A stretch of DNA of 64,000 nucleotides from Carettochelys insculpta (Eukaryota; Chordata; Testudines; Carettochelyidae), in NCBI RefSeq assembly GCF_033958435.1, contig NC_134138.1, positions 181,768,798 through 181,832,797 on the forward strand, in the 5' to 3' direction. Positions 24,826 through 36,007 of the stretch are shown here, one piece after another. Under the pieces are notes generated by a model. That model searched no databases. It was not told where the DNA came from and was given only the letters and a program-made list of their open reading frames with translations. Numbering within the stretch: position 1 is the first letter of the stretch; each line of letters begins with the position of its first letter. The translations under genes and the position numbers were made by a program.

Positions 24826-26404
24826 GTTATTTTCTGTTGTAGTATTCAGTAGTTACTAACGGAGACCAGAAACTTCTTGCCAGCTTCTCTGCATCATATT
24901 GCAAAATTTCCTTCCTGGTCTGGATTTCTCATTATGCCTGGGCTTAACGTTTGGATCTCCAACTGATATATTCAGCTCCTTGCCTCCAGTCATACCATTT
25001 GTCCATCTTTCTCTAAGAGATACCCTTTCACAACTCCTTCCTACATGCCACACCAAAGAGTGATATTTTAACACTGTGTGACTTGTACTGTCTCACTGGG
25101 CTAATCTGGCTCTCTCAAACCTGCCTGGCAGCATTTGGACCAGCATTTACAACTTGCCTAACTGTATAGCGATGCATTGCCTCTTCGGCAACTTTGGCAT
25201 TTGCAATCCTGGGACCTATTTTTCCATGAACGTTTTGATTCTGTTCCTACCTCTGGTCATCTGTGAGAGAGACAGTATCCCATTGCGAATTTTATTCTAA
25301 TGGACCTCATTTAAATAGGCTGCAGTTGTGACACACACACTCTAAGATCTAGAATAAGCTCCAGTGATGAAAACTTAGTTCATTCAGCTTCAAACATAAT
25401 TCGGCCACCAAAATGAGTTCTGTCAAAAGAAGCTGCACATAATATCTTGGGACAGACAAATGCTCTTTTCCCTTGGTAAAGTGAAAAATGTAAGCAGCTC
25501 ACAACTGCATCTGAACAGAATTATTGAACAACTGGCACTATGAAAAGTTAGCATACTGGTTATGATGAATTACATCTCCAGAATTCTGACAAATATAGTG
25601 AAGTATAGGGAAAAGGCTTTGCCAGCTAACAGGGAGGAACTAACAGGCTGGTGAGTGGCAAAAGCAGATCACATATGTGAAAGAATCAAACAAAGGCTTC
25701 AGAGAACACAATACTGGTCAGCCTGGCCTCACTGCAAATGGCTATGGGCAAGATTCTGGACACTGATCAAGAATACAATGCACCTTTTGCACGATCTTTT
25801 GTTGTATGCAATGAAAGGAAAGTCAGTAAAGACTAATACCCCAAAAACATGTGAGAGAGAGAAAAAAAGTGGGGGACGAGGGCAAAGATAATCACAAAGT
25901 TAAATTCTGGCTTTCTTGAAATAAATGAGAGTTTTGCACCAATTTAAAATCAGACTAGGATTTCAACCATACAGACTGTAATCCAGAGAGCATAACTATC
26001 ATTAAAACTTAAAATAAGAAGAGACCATGGCCTCTGAACTGCAGCCACTGAAGTCCACGTGCCTTTGATTTCAACAGGATCGTTCCTCTTGCTGAAACAC
26101 TCATCCCCTCTGCAAACAAATTGTTTCTGTAACATCAAAAAGTAAATATTGCAGGAGAAGGCATTCAAAAAAGAAAAACCTATCAGAGTTTGGCAAATAG
26201 GAGTTACTGCAATAGATTAGTCAGATTTCTTTGGGATATACTGAATTCATCTGCTCTTATGGCCTGACCCAAAGTCCACTGAAATCAAGGCTTGAGATCA
26301 ACCCATTATTCTCTAGCTGATGGCTACAAAATCACTTTGTAATTGAATTTACAGTTTACAATTGTGGAGCAATCTAAAGATCGTTAGACGATCCCAAAAC
26401 ATTG
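24826..26404. other. No recognisable gene
   Basis: No exon-like ORF, RNA gene or named repeat seen. The 25655-25891 ORF is short and unrecognised. Confidence 0.4.
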
Positions 26405-26916
26405 TCAGGTAAGTGAAAAGGTAGGGTAAAAAGGTGGGAATAAATGGTGAGAATGGAGAGAAGTAAGTAGTGGGGGTCTGCAAGATAGTTAAATCTCATT
26501 TGATTGGATGACTGTGCAACAAAATGGCAGATTAAATTCAATACTGAGTAATGCATATGGCAAACTATAATCCCAAATATACATGTCCAAAACAAAGGTA
26601 TCTAAATTAGCTGAACCCACTCACAAAGAGATCTTGGAGTCATTGTGAATAGCTGTTTGAAAATATCTGCTCTGTGTCTAGTGAAAATAAAAATCACCTA
26701 ACAGTTACAATAAAAATACTCATAAGGAAAGGGATAGATAATAAAATACAAATTATTATTTTGCCCCTATGTAAATTCATGGTACTTCCACATTATTGAT
26801 TATTGTGTGCATCCCATCTCAAAAAATATATTGGATTTGAAAACCATAGAGAGAAGGGCAACAGAAATATTAGGAGGAATAAGCACAGTCCAGTTGAGAA
26901 AAGATTAAAAAGACGG

Positions 26917-27374
26917 GCTAGAGTTACACTAGCAAGTTGTGCTGACACAACCCTAGTATTGTCAACAAAACTGGTGGAATGTCCACAAACAAAATGCATT
27001 TTGTCTACAGTTTGTTGACAAAACTCAGCACTTTTGCTGGCAGCCTTCTACCTTTTAGCCATGAGGCATAATGCTGCTGTCCACAGTTTCTGTCAACAAA
27101 AAAACTGTTTCAATACTATGGTAACTCAGACTCTCTCTGTGGGGCATTCCCTCAACAGACAGGGTGTCCAGAACAATGGGCAGCTCGGTCTGCTCTGCTT
27201 CTGGGTGCCTGTTTTGTCGAGAGAGCAGCCAGGCAGTCCAGTCACTCTGTAACAGAGCAAAGTGCTCTTCCAATTGGCTTTTGTGTGTGGCCACACACTG
27301 TCAACAGATGTTTTGTTAGGAAATCAATTCTGAAAGTGACTTTTGTCAACAGAGCACTCTAGTGAAAGCATAGC
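26917..27374 (-). mobile_element. TGTCAACA-type MITE nested in a CR1
   Basis: Left end GCTAGAGTTACACTAGCAAG and right end CACTCTAGTGAAAGCATAGC, with many TTTTGTTGACAAAA-like motifs inside. It is in opposite orientation to the copy at 40123. It lies at the same CR1 position as the MITE at 23945. Flanking 5-mers GACGG and CTAGG match only partly. Confidence 0.83.
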
Positions 27375-27750
27375 CTAGGACTTTTCAGTTTAGAAAAGAG
27401 ATGATTATGGGGGAGATAGGATAAAAGTCCATAAAATCATGAATGATGTGGAAAAACTGGATAAAGGAAGTATTATTTACTCCTTCAAATAACACAAAAA
27501 TCCGTTGCCTATTCTTTTCAAACAAAAGTAAGTATTTCTTCACAGTCAATCTTTGGAACCCTTTGCCAGAGGATGTGGTGAAGGAAAAGACCATAACAGG
27601 GTTCAAAAAAAGAACTAGATTAGTTCATGGACAAAACAAGCCCCTCAGTGGCTATTAGACAGTGTGGGCAGAGATCCCACCATGTTCTCCTTCTCCCTTC
27701 ACATCCGTTTGCCAGACGCTGGGAATGTGTGACAACATGAATCACTTAGT

Positions 27751-28106
27751 AACAGAGAGTAAGCCGTGCTAGTCTATACATTATCAAAACAAAAAGCAGT
27801 CAAATAGCACTTTAAAGACTAGCAAAATAGTTTATTAGGTGAGCTTTCGTGGGACAGACCCACTTCTTCAGACCATAGCCAGACCAGAACAGACTCAATA
27901 TTTAAGACACAGAGAACCAAAAACAGTAAGCAAGGAGGACAAATCTCTGATTTGTCCTCCTTGCTTACTGTTTTTGGTTCTCTGTGTCTTAAATATTGAG
28001 TCTGTTCTGGTCTGGCTATGGTTTGAAGAAGTGGGTCTGTCCCACGAAAGCTCACCTAATAAACTATTTTGCTAGTCTTTAAAGTGCTACTTGACTGCTT
28101 TTTGTT
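27751..28106. mobile_element. Penelope-like insertion, near-perfect palindrome
   Basis: Two 159-bp arms (27788-27946 and 27948-28106, spacer about 27946-27948) are near-identical inverted copies of a Penelope-like 3' end; I count only about two mismatches. The left side alone extends to the full terminus (AGAGAGTAAGCCGTGCTAG). A 14-bp duplication, ATGAATCACTTAGT, flanks the insertion at 27737-27750 and 28107-28120. Near-identical short ORFs appear on both strands only because the arms mirror each other. Inverted terminal copies are a known feature of Penelope-like elements. Confidence 0.9.
27845..27871 (-). ncRNA. Hammerhead-ribozyme-like core, Penelope terminus
   Basis: Read on the - strand: CTGAAGA, then a GTGGG/CCCAC stem closed by TCTGT, then GAAA. 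This matches the conserved hammerhead core CUGANGA - helix II - GAAA, where the N position is free. Penelope-like elements are known to carry hammerhead motifs in their terminal repeats. I could not place helices I and III or the cleavage site with confidence. The mirror copy on the + strand (28023-28049) has TTGAAGA, which would break the core. Confidence 0.45.
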
Positions 28107-28190
28107 ATGAATCACTTAGTGATTGATGATTCTGTTCATTCCTTCTGAAGCACCTGACAACTGTGACTGTCAGAAGTCAGGATACTGGGC

Positions 28191-29118
28191 TCTGAGCCCC
28201 TCTGAATTGGTGCAGTAGCACTGCTGCACACAGCTGTAAGGAAAGTGAGGAAGCAGTACCACAGTTCTGGTAGTGCTGAGGGCTGAATGCCCTAGGACCC
28301 TCCCCTTCTGCCTTTGGTCATGCACCTTCCAAGGCACAGTGCCAAACCCTCCTCCTACCTTGACCGATTTAAATGAAGCACAAACATTTTCATTTTATTT
28401 TCCAAAATAACAAAAATTAGTAAAGAATGCTCGGTAAATAGCAAATAGTAATAGTAAAGTGGGTGTTGACTTCTTGAAAATCAGACCCTGAAATTTTTTT
28501 ATGTCTGGTCCCATGACAGTCTCTGCACACAAGACAACCCATATAGTCTCAGCAGGTTGGGCTGAACAATGTATAAAAGGTAGAAGAGGATATTTAGCCT
28601 TTAGATGTTTCCAAGGCTCTTGTTTCTATTGTTCTGATTGTTTTTTAGCTGACTGTGAAAGTTTTTAAAAAGCGTACAGTACAGAACAGTACCATCATGG
28701 TATACTAACTCAGTTTGCTTCTCTAAAGAAATACATGTTCCATATGCTCTTGTATCAAGTAATATGGAACAGATCACTGTTATGGGTAGACAGATTTCAC
28801 CTGTGGGACAATATTTCAGTTAGGAATATAATTAGGGTGATAAAAAATGTGATTGCAGAACAGGATAAACAAATTAATCTAATGGGAAAATGCTTCAGGG
28901 GCAGTGCATATACAGAGGAAACCAAACCAATAGCAAACCAATTCTGAGAAATAAAAGTCGAAGTTGAATGAGTTTATTGTGTACAAATAAGCCAAACCAC
29001 ACCTGGAAAGAAAGATCAAATTAACCTTCTGGATCCACTTCTGCAATCTTTCCTCATACCAAGAACATATTCCACTGTAACCAGTAAGACTAACCAGAGA
29101 GCAAAGTACTACTCCATG
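28191..29118. other. No recognisable gene
   Basis: No repeat or exon recognised between the CR1 3' end and the next MITE. Confidence 0.4.
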
Positions 29119-29544
29119 GCTATATCTGCCTACCCAAGAAGCATCTATCAACTGAAGTGACTGTTGGAAGAGATTTCCCAGCAAAACTTTTGCAGACAGA
29201 TTGCATCTACACATAAAAGCAGACAGAAAGAACAATCCTCTCCGTCGACAGAGAGCAGCCAGCCTGAATGGCCCTCTCTTGGCAGAACAGCTGACCGTTC
29301 TTGGAAAACAAGGTTGCCCGGTGAATTGGAAGCCATCTGTCAACAAAAGGGCCCCAGAGAATCTACACCGCTGTTTTGTTGAGAGAGGCGTTATAGCTTA
29401 ACAGGAGAAGGTATAATGCTGCCAGCAGATGTGCCTGGTTTTGTTGACAAACTGTCAACAAAGCACATTTTGGTGTACATGCGCTGAGGTGTTTCTTGAC
29501 AAAAGCCCAGTTTTGCCAGGAAAAGCCTCTAGTGTAGATGTTGC
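29119..29544. mobile_element. TGTCAACA-type MITE, copy 4
   Basis: Left end GCTATATCTGCCTACC is diverged; the right end CTCTAGTGTAGATGTTGC is clear. The interior shares GAGAGCAGCCAGCCTGAATGG and TTTTGTTGACAAAC-type motifs with the copies at 12996 and 40123. No matching duplication remains. Confidence 0.78.
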
Positions 29545-29555
29545 CAATACGAATA

Positions 29556-30640
29556 AGAGTTGTTCGCAGTGTTCTGGGATGGTCCTAGGATATTGGGGAG
29601 GGAGGAGTTAGCTAATATCTTGTTCAACCAATTTCTGTTGGTAAAAGACAGGTTTCTAAGCTTGCACAGGGCTCTTTGTCAAGTCTGGGAAAAGAACTGT
29701 TTCACAGCTAAATAGCAGGATGGAACAGATAAGGAATTAGTATATGTTGCAAGCAACCAGTCAGGTGAAGTTGGCACTTAACACCTCTAAAGTCATAGCA
29801 GAAAAAAGGTTTTGTGGATTACAGAATGTTGCAATGAATCATGAATCCAATGCCTTTGTTAAATCTGTGATTGATGGTGTCTGGCTCTAGCAGAGTTATG
29901 CATCTAAAATCCCAGACTTGCTTTTTGAAGTTGTTGTGCAGCTTTCCTTTAAGGGCAAAGACCAGAAGGACAGATGCAGAGTGACAAATGTCTACCTACA
30001 AGTGACAGGGTGTTTTTAATTCATTTGATATCATGATGAGTGTTTGGTTTCGCCCACGTAATTATTGGGGGCATTTAGCACAGTAGCTGAGGTACACCAT
30101 ATGTTGTGCTATACATGTGCAGGACCCACGGATCATGAAAGGTATGCTGTGGTGAGTATTGAGCATTGTATCCGCAGAAATACATCACCTGGATCTGTAG
30201 CAGTGTCTGGTGTCACTTTGAGCTGACGTGTCCTGGTCTGTGGAGAGTCTGCTTTGATGATGAGCCTGGAGGGTTGGAGGATTAAAGGCTAGAAGAAGGG
30301 TGCTAGGAAAGATTTCTTTCAGGATATGGTCCACAGCAAGTAAGGGTAGTTTTGTTTCACGATACCTTTTATGAACTCCATTGTGGAGTGATTGTTACAA
30401 ATAGAGATGTGCATTTGCGGGAGGGTTCCCCCCATACTGAAGCAAGTTCTCTTGGATATTTGCCTAGCCCATTCCATAATGTAATCTAGTTCGTTTGTGG
30501 AAAATCCTTGTTTGGTGAATGTGTTATTAAGTGCCTTAAGGCAGGCGAGTGCAAAGTGGGAGATGGGCCTCCTTGAGGGCCATGAAATTTCATAAGGGTG
30601 GGGTGCAACATAATTGGCTGATGGGTTCTAGCCTCATCCA
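29556..30640 (-). mobile_element. Penelope-like element remnant, second family
   Basis: Coding direction is -. The right-hand part (about 30040-30120), read on the - strand, gives a degraded MVYLxxCAKCP...NNYVGET-like stretch, the start of the GIY-YIG endonuclease characteristic of Penelope-like elements. Toward 29590-29700 it has the 3' terminal sequence with TTACCAACAGAAATTGG and GATATTAGCTAA motifs on the - strand. Many frameshifts and stops. Distinct from the family at 27751 and 59963. Confidence 0.6.
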
Positions 30641-31552
30641 TCTCATTAAAAATGTTGAAATATATTACTGTTTGTATGTATGGGCATTCACATTTGTATA
30701 CCAGTTAATAAAGTTTATACATTCTACATACTTTTCTTATACATGCCAAAAGGTTTTTTTTTCATACCAACATAACAGAAATATCCATTAATTTGGATTA
30801 CATTACACAGGTTGGGGCGTATGTGCTAATTTTAGGGATGAAAAGTGGGGCCTGTTGTAAAAAGTCTGTTTACTTCTGCTTTAAAGTATATATCCCAGAC
30901 TTTCACCTCAGAGCACACTCTGCAATGTCTGAACACCTAACTCAGAGTTACAGAATTGGGTCTTTCGATAGAATCAGCTGAAGACATATGCAAATATTGA
31001 CATGTATTATTTAAAAAAATAGAGAATGATTTGATCATAAGAGTACAAGATTTTGTTAGAGTACTTGGTGCTTAAGAATTGATCTGCAAAATGTTTGCCT
31101 AAAGTTTCTAAATATTAGCTTTGGTTTAAAAAAAATACAAAATCTGATCTTTACTGAACTGGTTAAATCCAGTCACTTTAAAATACTAATTCTGTGTTTA
31201 AACCAGTGAGAGATCAGAATATTGCTCTGGAAAAGTGAGACAAGCAGAGAAAGTCAATTGCCTATAGAGTCATTGTAGGACTCAGCAAGTCTTGGATCCC
31301 AAATTTGTGCTTCAGAAAACAAAGTTACACCTTTTAATTTTATAAATTGGGCTATTCTCCATCATCTGAAGTCACTAAGTCAAGACAACATATCCCACTA
31401 CATGGTGTGGCTTAGTTTGAGAAACAGTTGTTGGGCTGATTCGGGAAACAATGGATGTAATTCTGTGGCCTGTGTTAAGAAGGGGGTTAAAACATACTAT
31501 CATAACACTACCTCCTTTGTCTTAAAATCTGAAAACCTTCTGAAAATCTAAG
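30641..31552. other. No recognisable gene
   Basis: AT-rich sequence with no repeat or exon that I can name. Confidence 0.4.
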
Positions 31553-31765
31553 GCCATGTCTACACTACCCCTCCCTTTTGGAAAGGGCATTTAAATGATA
31601 TGAATCAGAAATGGTTAATGAGGCACTGACATGAACACTCAGCGCCGCATTAGCATAATGGGAGCCAGTCATACTTCAAAAGTGCTGCTTTCAAAATGCA
31701 AACTGGCCATGTAGACACAAGCACTTCAAAATAAACCCCGGACTTTGAAATTCCCTTATTCCCAA
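31553..31765 (+). mobile_element. GTCTACAC-ended MITE, 5' fragment
   Basis: Begins GCCATGTCTACACTACCC directly after CTAAG (31548-31552), the same 5-mer that flanks the elements at 51103-56104. It contains AATGAGGCACTGACATG, GCATTAGCATAATGG and an inner CATGTAGACACAAG. The right half is missing. Confidence 0.72.
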
Positions 31766-32074
31766 TCACTCCCCTAAACCATTCACAGACCCCCAATCAC
31801 CACATCTCTTCACAGACTCCCATCAAAGCCAAATCTAGCTGCTTTGTACACTTCATTAAATGAAAAAGGAAACCACAACACAGATTTTCAGACAGCAATT
31901 AAAAACATTATTGGAAAATATTTAGTTGAAAAATAATAATTGATTTTAACTTTGCAATTTATTTAAAACATATTTTCTATTATCTTTATTATTTATATTT
32001 TTTTCATGGATTCCCTTCAATACCCTTATGGACCCCAGGGCCTGCAGACCCCAATTTGGGAATCACTGATAAAG

Positions 32075-34055
32075 GCTGTGTCTACATTATAAGCTAAAAT
32101 TGATTTTATTAAAATTGCTTTATTCTCGCTGGGTTTTATCAATTCGATTTTGAGCATCCTCGCCTTCCTACAGGCTACCCACAAAATCAGCTTATTGCTG
32201 CTGCACACGAATTGCCAAAATCAACTGTTACAGCAGTGTATTGTGGGAACCTATTCCACAGTACTCTGAGCCTCGTAGCATTCTTGCTATTTGCACTGGT
32301 GCAGCATAGGAAAAAATGCCCCAAAAGTGGCTGTGGGTATCTGACATCTTCCCACATTTCATTTCCTACATTTCATTTCCCTCACTCCCCTGCCTTGTTA
32401 ACCAAACGTCTGAAAAGTCTGAAAATCATGTTCACCGAGGGAGACTTCCCCACGACGGCTAAAAAAACCCTGACAATAGCCAGCCCCCAAAAATCATGTC
32501 CACTGAGGGACACTTCCCCTGGGCAGCTAAAGACCCCCGACTATAGCCAGCCTGTTGGCCTTTGGATAAAGCCCATACAAAAAATTTGCTTTGACGTGAC
32601 AGCCACTCTAGTGACAAAGCATTTTCTTCTGTTGACTGAAAATCATGACTGCCAAAGGAGACTTCCCCTGGGTGGCTACCAGACCCCCAAATATAGTCAG
32701 CCCCCGAAAATTGTGACAACTGAGGGATATTTCCCCCGGGCAGATAAAAGACCCCTGACTATACCCAGCCCCAAAAATCATGACTGTGGAGGGAGACCTC
32801 TCCTGAGTGGCTAAAAGACCCCCGACTATAGCAAGCCCTGAAAATCATTACCTCTCAGGAAGACTTCCCCTGGGTGGCTAAAAGACCTCTGACGATAGCC
32901 AGCCCCGAAAATCATGACTGCCAAGGGAGACTTCCCCCAGGTGGCTAAAAGATCACCACCAACAGCCAGCCCCCTCACCTTTGGATAAAGCCCATACAAA
33001 TAATTTGTTCTGAGAGGACAGCTGCTCTAGTGACAAAGTATTTTCTTCTGTTGACTGAAAACTGTGTCTGCCAAGGGAGACATCCCACCAACATTGAAAA
33101 AACCCCCAACTATAGCCAGCCCTGAAAACGATGACCACCCAGGGAGACTTCCCCCAGGTGAATAAAAGACGCTCAGCTACAGTCAATCCCCAAAAAATGT
33201 GACCGCCAAGGGAGACTTCCCCCAGGCAGATAAAAGACCCCCAAATAGCAGCCAGCCCCCCACTTTCCTAGCCACTGAGTGAGACTGTCCCCAGCCAGCT
33301 ACAGGACCCTCACTGTGCACAAGCAGCCTGGCACCTTGTGCGACATGTTCTTTTATTAGCTTGGGGTCAAGCCACATGATGTGGCTGGGTGTGGAAAAGC
33401 TCCAGACTGCATGGCGCTTCTGAAGGGGAGGGCAGGGAGGGATGGTGGGGGTCAGGACAAAATGTAAATGGCTCAAAAAGTAGTTTCGCGACCTGTTATA
33501 CAAACACAACCCCCACCCCCAACCTAGCTGCCACATGGTGCGGAGCGGGGGTAGGTGGCAGCGATTGGCACCAGGCAGCTCAGAAAAAAAAAAGAACAGC
33601 TAGCAGAGGTGGACACAGAACCACAGACCTCACAGCTGTGTTAATAGCAAAGAAAGAAAAGATTTTTCAGCCTCTCATGACCACACAGCCACAGGCTTCC
33701 AGGTGCCAAACTGAAACGGTCTTCCTGTTGCCTAATTCCTGCACGCCTGAGAGCAGTGGAGCTGGAAGAGGCCAGAACGGAGAACTGTGGGGAATTGTGG
33801 GGCACAAACGTGACTTCTCTGGAGACTAGTGAATTCAATTTAAAGACATGGTGCTTCCTCGCTACCCTTCATTCGGAATTTTAATTTTGAACTGAAGGCT
33901 ACACTCATCAGGTTATGATGATATTATGATATCGATATTATGTCAATTTTAGTGCATCATAAATCAAGCTACTGGAATTTACAAGGAAGACAGGTACTTG
34001 GAAAAATCAGGCTAAACGACTTAACATAGATATTATCTCATAGTGTAGACATAGC
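32075..34055. mobile_element. 2-kb non-autonomous element with internal tandem array
   Basis: Left end GCTGTGTCTACATTATAAGC, right end (inverted) GCTATGTCTACACTATGAG. Flanking 5-mers are TAAAG (32070-32074) and CAAAG (34056-34060), 4/5 identical. Subterminal regions carry TTGATTTTATTAAAATTG on the left and GTCAATTTTAG on the right. I find no transposase. Most of the interior is a GC-rich tandem array. Confidence 0.8.
32415..33280. repeat. Tandem array with higher-order structure
   Basis: About twelve diverged units of roughly 62-70 bp, each with AAAATCATGACTGCCAAGG, GAGACTTCCCC, GGCTAAAAGACCCCC and TATAGCCAGCCC-like blocks. A longer spacer beginning CTTTGGATAAAGCCCATAC and ending TTTTCTTCTGTTGACTG occurs twice, at about 32562-32638 and 32980-33057, giving a higher-order period near 420 bp. 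The 200-codon ORF across the start (32212-32814) comes from repeat composition, with no known domain. Confidence 0.85.
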
Positions 34056-34091
34056 CAAAGAGTCCATCTTAGCACTGCCAAAGACTTCCTG

Positions 34092-34727
34092 AGTGCGTCT
34101 ACATGTGCTGTGTGCTATTTCGACGTTGAAATTGATGTTAGGTGGCTAGACATCGAAATCACTATTCCTATCTGAAGATGGGAATAGCGCCCTACTTCGA
34201 CGTTCAACATCGAAGTAGGGCGTGTGTAGATGATCCACGTCCCACTACTTCAAAATAGCAGGGTCCTCCATGGCAGCCATCAGCTGAGGGGTTGAGAGAC
34301 GCTCTGTCCAGCCCCTGTGGGGCTCTATGGTCACTGTGCGCAGCAGCCCTTAGCCCAGGGCTTCTGGCTGCTGCTGCTGCTGCTGCTGTAGCTGGGGGTC
34401 CATGCTGCGTTCACAGGGTCTGCAACCGGTTGTCGGCTCTGTGGATCTTGTGCTGTGCAGGCCGAGTGTGTCTGGGAAGGGCCCTTTAAGGGAGTGGCTT
34501 GGGGCTCTGCTGGCCCCTTATTTCGACGGGAAGCACTTGTGTGTGTGGATGCTCCCCATTTCCTTCCAGGGTGGCTCCTTTCGACGTTCTCCATCGCTAC
34601 TTCGACATTGAACATTGACAGCACCAGCCCTGGAGGACATATAGCTGATACGCGTCCAAGTAGCCTATTTCGATGTTCTTACGTCGAAATAGGCTACTTC
34701 GATGTAGTGTACTAGTGTAGACTTAGC
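34092..34727. mobile_element. Harbinger deletion derivative 2 (636 bp)
   Basis: Ends AGTGCGTCTACATGTGC and (inverted) GCTAAGTCTACACTAG. Flanking 5-mers are TCCTG and CCCTG (4/5). It shares CCATGGCAGCCATCAGCTGA on the left and the CTGCTGCTGCTG tract with GGGGGTCCATG on the right with the two-gene copy. Read on the - strand, the right part still holds ATG GAC CCC CAG followed by CAG codons, which is the transposase start. The middle is deleted. Confidence 0.92.
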
Positions 34728-34944
34728 CCCTGTGTGAACTTCAGCAAGTCGCTTGACCCCTCAGCCTCAGTTTTGATACTTGTCAATTTGGAATAATTCT
34801 CTTCTCATGCAGGTGTTTTTGAGATGTAACCAATGATGGGAAAATCCTACTCCTCCTTCTACAGCCACCAAGGACCATAATAGGTGTGGTTCCTTTAGCA
34901 CAGAAAGACAGAGAGCAAGTGGGAGGAGCAGGAAAAACACATTA

Positions 34945-36005
34945 CAGTCATACCCCAAGATACACCCATTCGGGTTATGAGAATTCAAGTTTATGAGGAG
35001 GTTGATTTAAAACCCCTACCTCATCTTACGAGGCATTTCCTCGAATTTATGAGGAGCGATTTCAATTTTGTGTGCCTCAGTGGGACGCAGACGCACTGCT
35101 CTGGGAGAAAGGCTGCGGCTCCAGGCAACGGCTGCCCACAGCTGCATCCCTCCGGGCACATCTCTCCGCAGCACCTGGCGGCAGTTTCCCGGAGCCCCCG
35201 GCCCAGCCTTTACATGTGGCCAGTCTGGGTCTCTGCCTCAGCTGTGCAGCAGTGGCGTGCCACGGCCCAGCCAGCAACCGCGGGCTCCCAGGTGCTCCCG
35301 CGAGACGTGGCTGCTGGGCGTGCAGCCCGTCCCAGCCCCTCCCCTGCCGCTCACTCCCCAGGTGGCTGGGGGCTGCCGCTGCCTGCCCTGCGCAGCTGTG
35401 CCTCAGGCACTGCTTGCCGCCTGTGGTGTTCCTTTGCATTTAGTGCCTCAGCCGCTGCTGGCAGGGCCTCTCTGCCGTGAAGCCCCGCACAAGCAAGGCA
35501 TTGCCCCTTGAAAACTGGGGGCCTCCTGTGCCTGGCTAGCTCCCCACGCGGCCAGCCGCTGACACTCCCCCCTCACCACTTAATCTGAGCTGCGCTCAGG
35601 CCAGGCTGCCTCCCCGTGCCCTGCTCTGTCCTGCCCGCCCCCTTGCACTGGCCCTGCTTCTGCAGCTGCGGCAGCTACCCGGCTTTGCGCCCCCCTCCCA
35701 GGCACTCTTCGATTTCCATTCCCCTGTCTCTGCAGGTAAACAGACATATTGTAGAGTAATTAATGAAGGGAAAATTCCTCTTTAGGTTGTGTTATGATAA
35801 CTAATGTTAACTATTGAAGTAATTGTGTCCATTTTAATGGGATTTGGTGTTGTTTTAGCATAAATGGGTGTAAATTTTGGGGCTCAGGAATGCATAAAAT
35901 TTTTTTCCATTGAAATTAATGGTAATTACATTTTTGACTTACAAGAATTCGCCCTAAGAGAAGTTTTTCAGGAACAAATTACCCTTGTAAGGTGGGGGAA
36001 GACTG
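34945..36005. mobile_element. Pogo/Tigger-like non-autonomous DNA transposon
   Basis: Left end CAGTCATACCCCAAGATAC and right end (inverted) CAGTCTTCCCCCACCTTAC, each flanked by TA, as expected of mariner/pogo-type elements. Subterminal parts are AT-rich. The centre, about 35080-35720, is strongly GC- and CpG-rich and throws up large overlapping ORFs on both strands with low-complexity, unrecognisable products. No transposase fragment is seen. Confidence 0.72.
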
Positions 36006-36007
36006 TA

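Larger units (their letters stand above)
26405..28190 (+). mobile_element. Old CR1/L3-like LINE fragment with two nested insertions
   Basis: Same LINE group as 23300-24825: GAATGGAGAGAAGTAAGTAG, CAACAAAATGGCAGATTAAA, AAGAGATCTTGGAGTCATTG, then, after the MITE, ATAAAATCATGAATGATG. A short open piece at 27443-27658 has YFFTVNLWNPLPEDVV and ITGFKK, the C-terminus of this LINE's RT. The 3' end reappears after the Penelope insertion (CTGTTCATTCCTTCTGA, TCAGGATACTGGGCT). It is interrupted at 26917-27374 and 27751-28106. Confidence 0.85.

Noticed and set aside
27819..28075. Two nearly identical 78-codon ORFs on opposite strands as a gene pair
   Set aside because: Produced by the palindrome of the Penelope insertion.
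32212..32814. 200-codon ORF as a gene
   Set aside because: It runs into the tandem array and follows its period; it has no known domain, and the other strand is also open.
35068..35511. Long ORFs on both strands (147, 167, 123 and 120 codons)
   Set aside because: They overlap in all frames inside a GC-rich core of a non-autonomous transposon and have low-complexity products.
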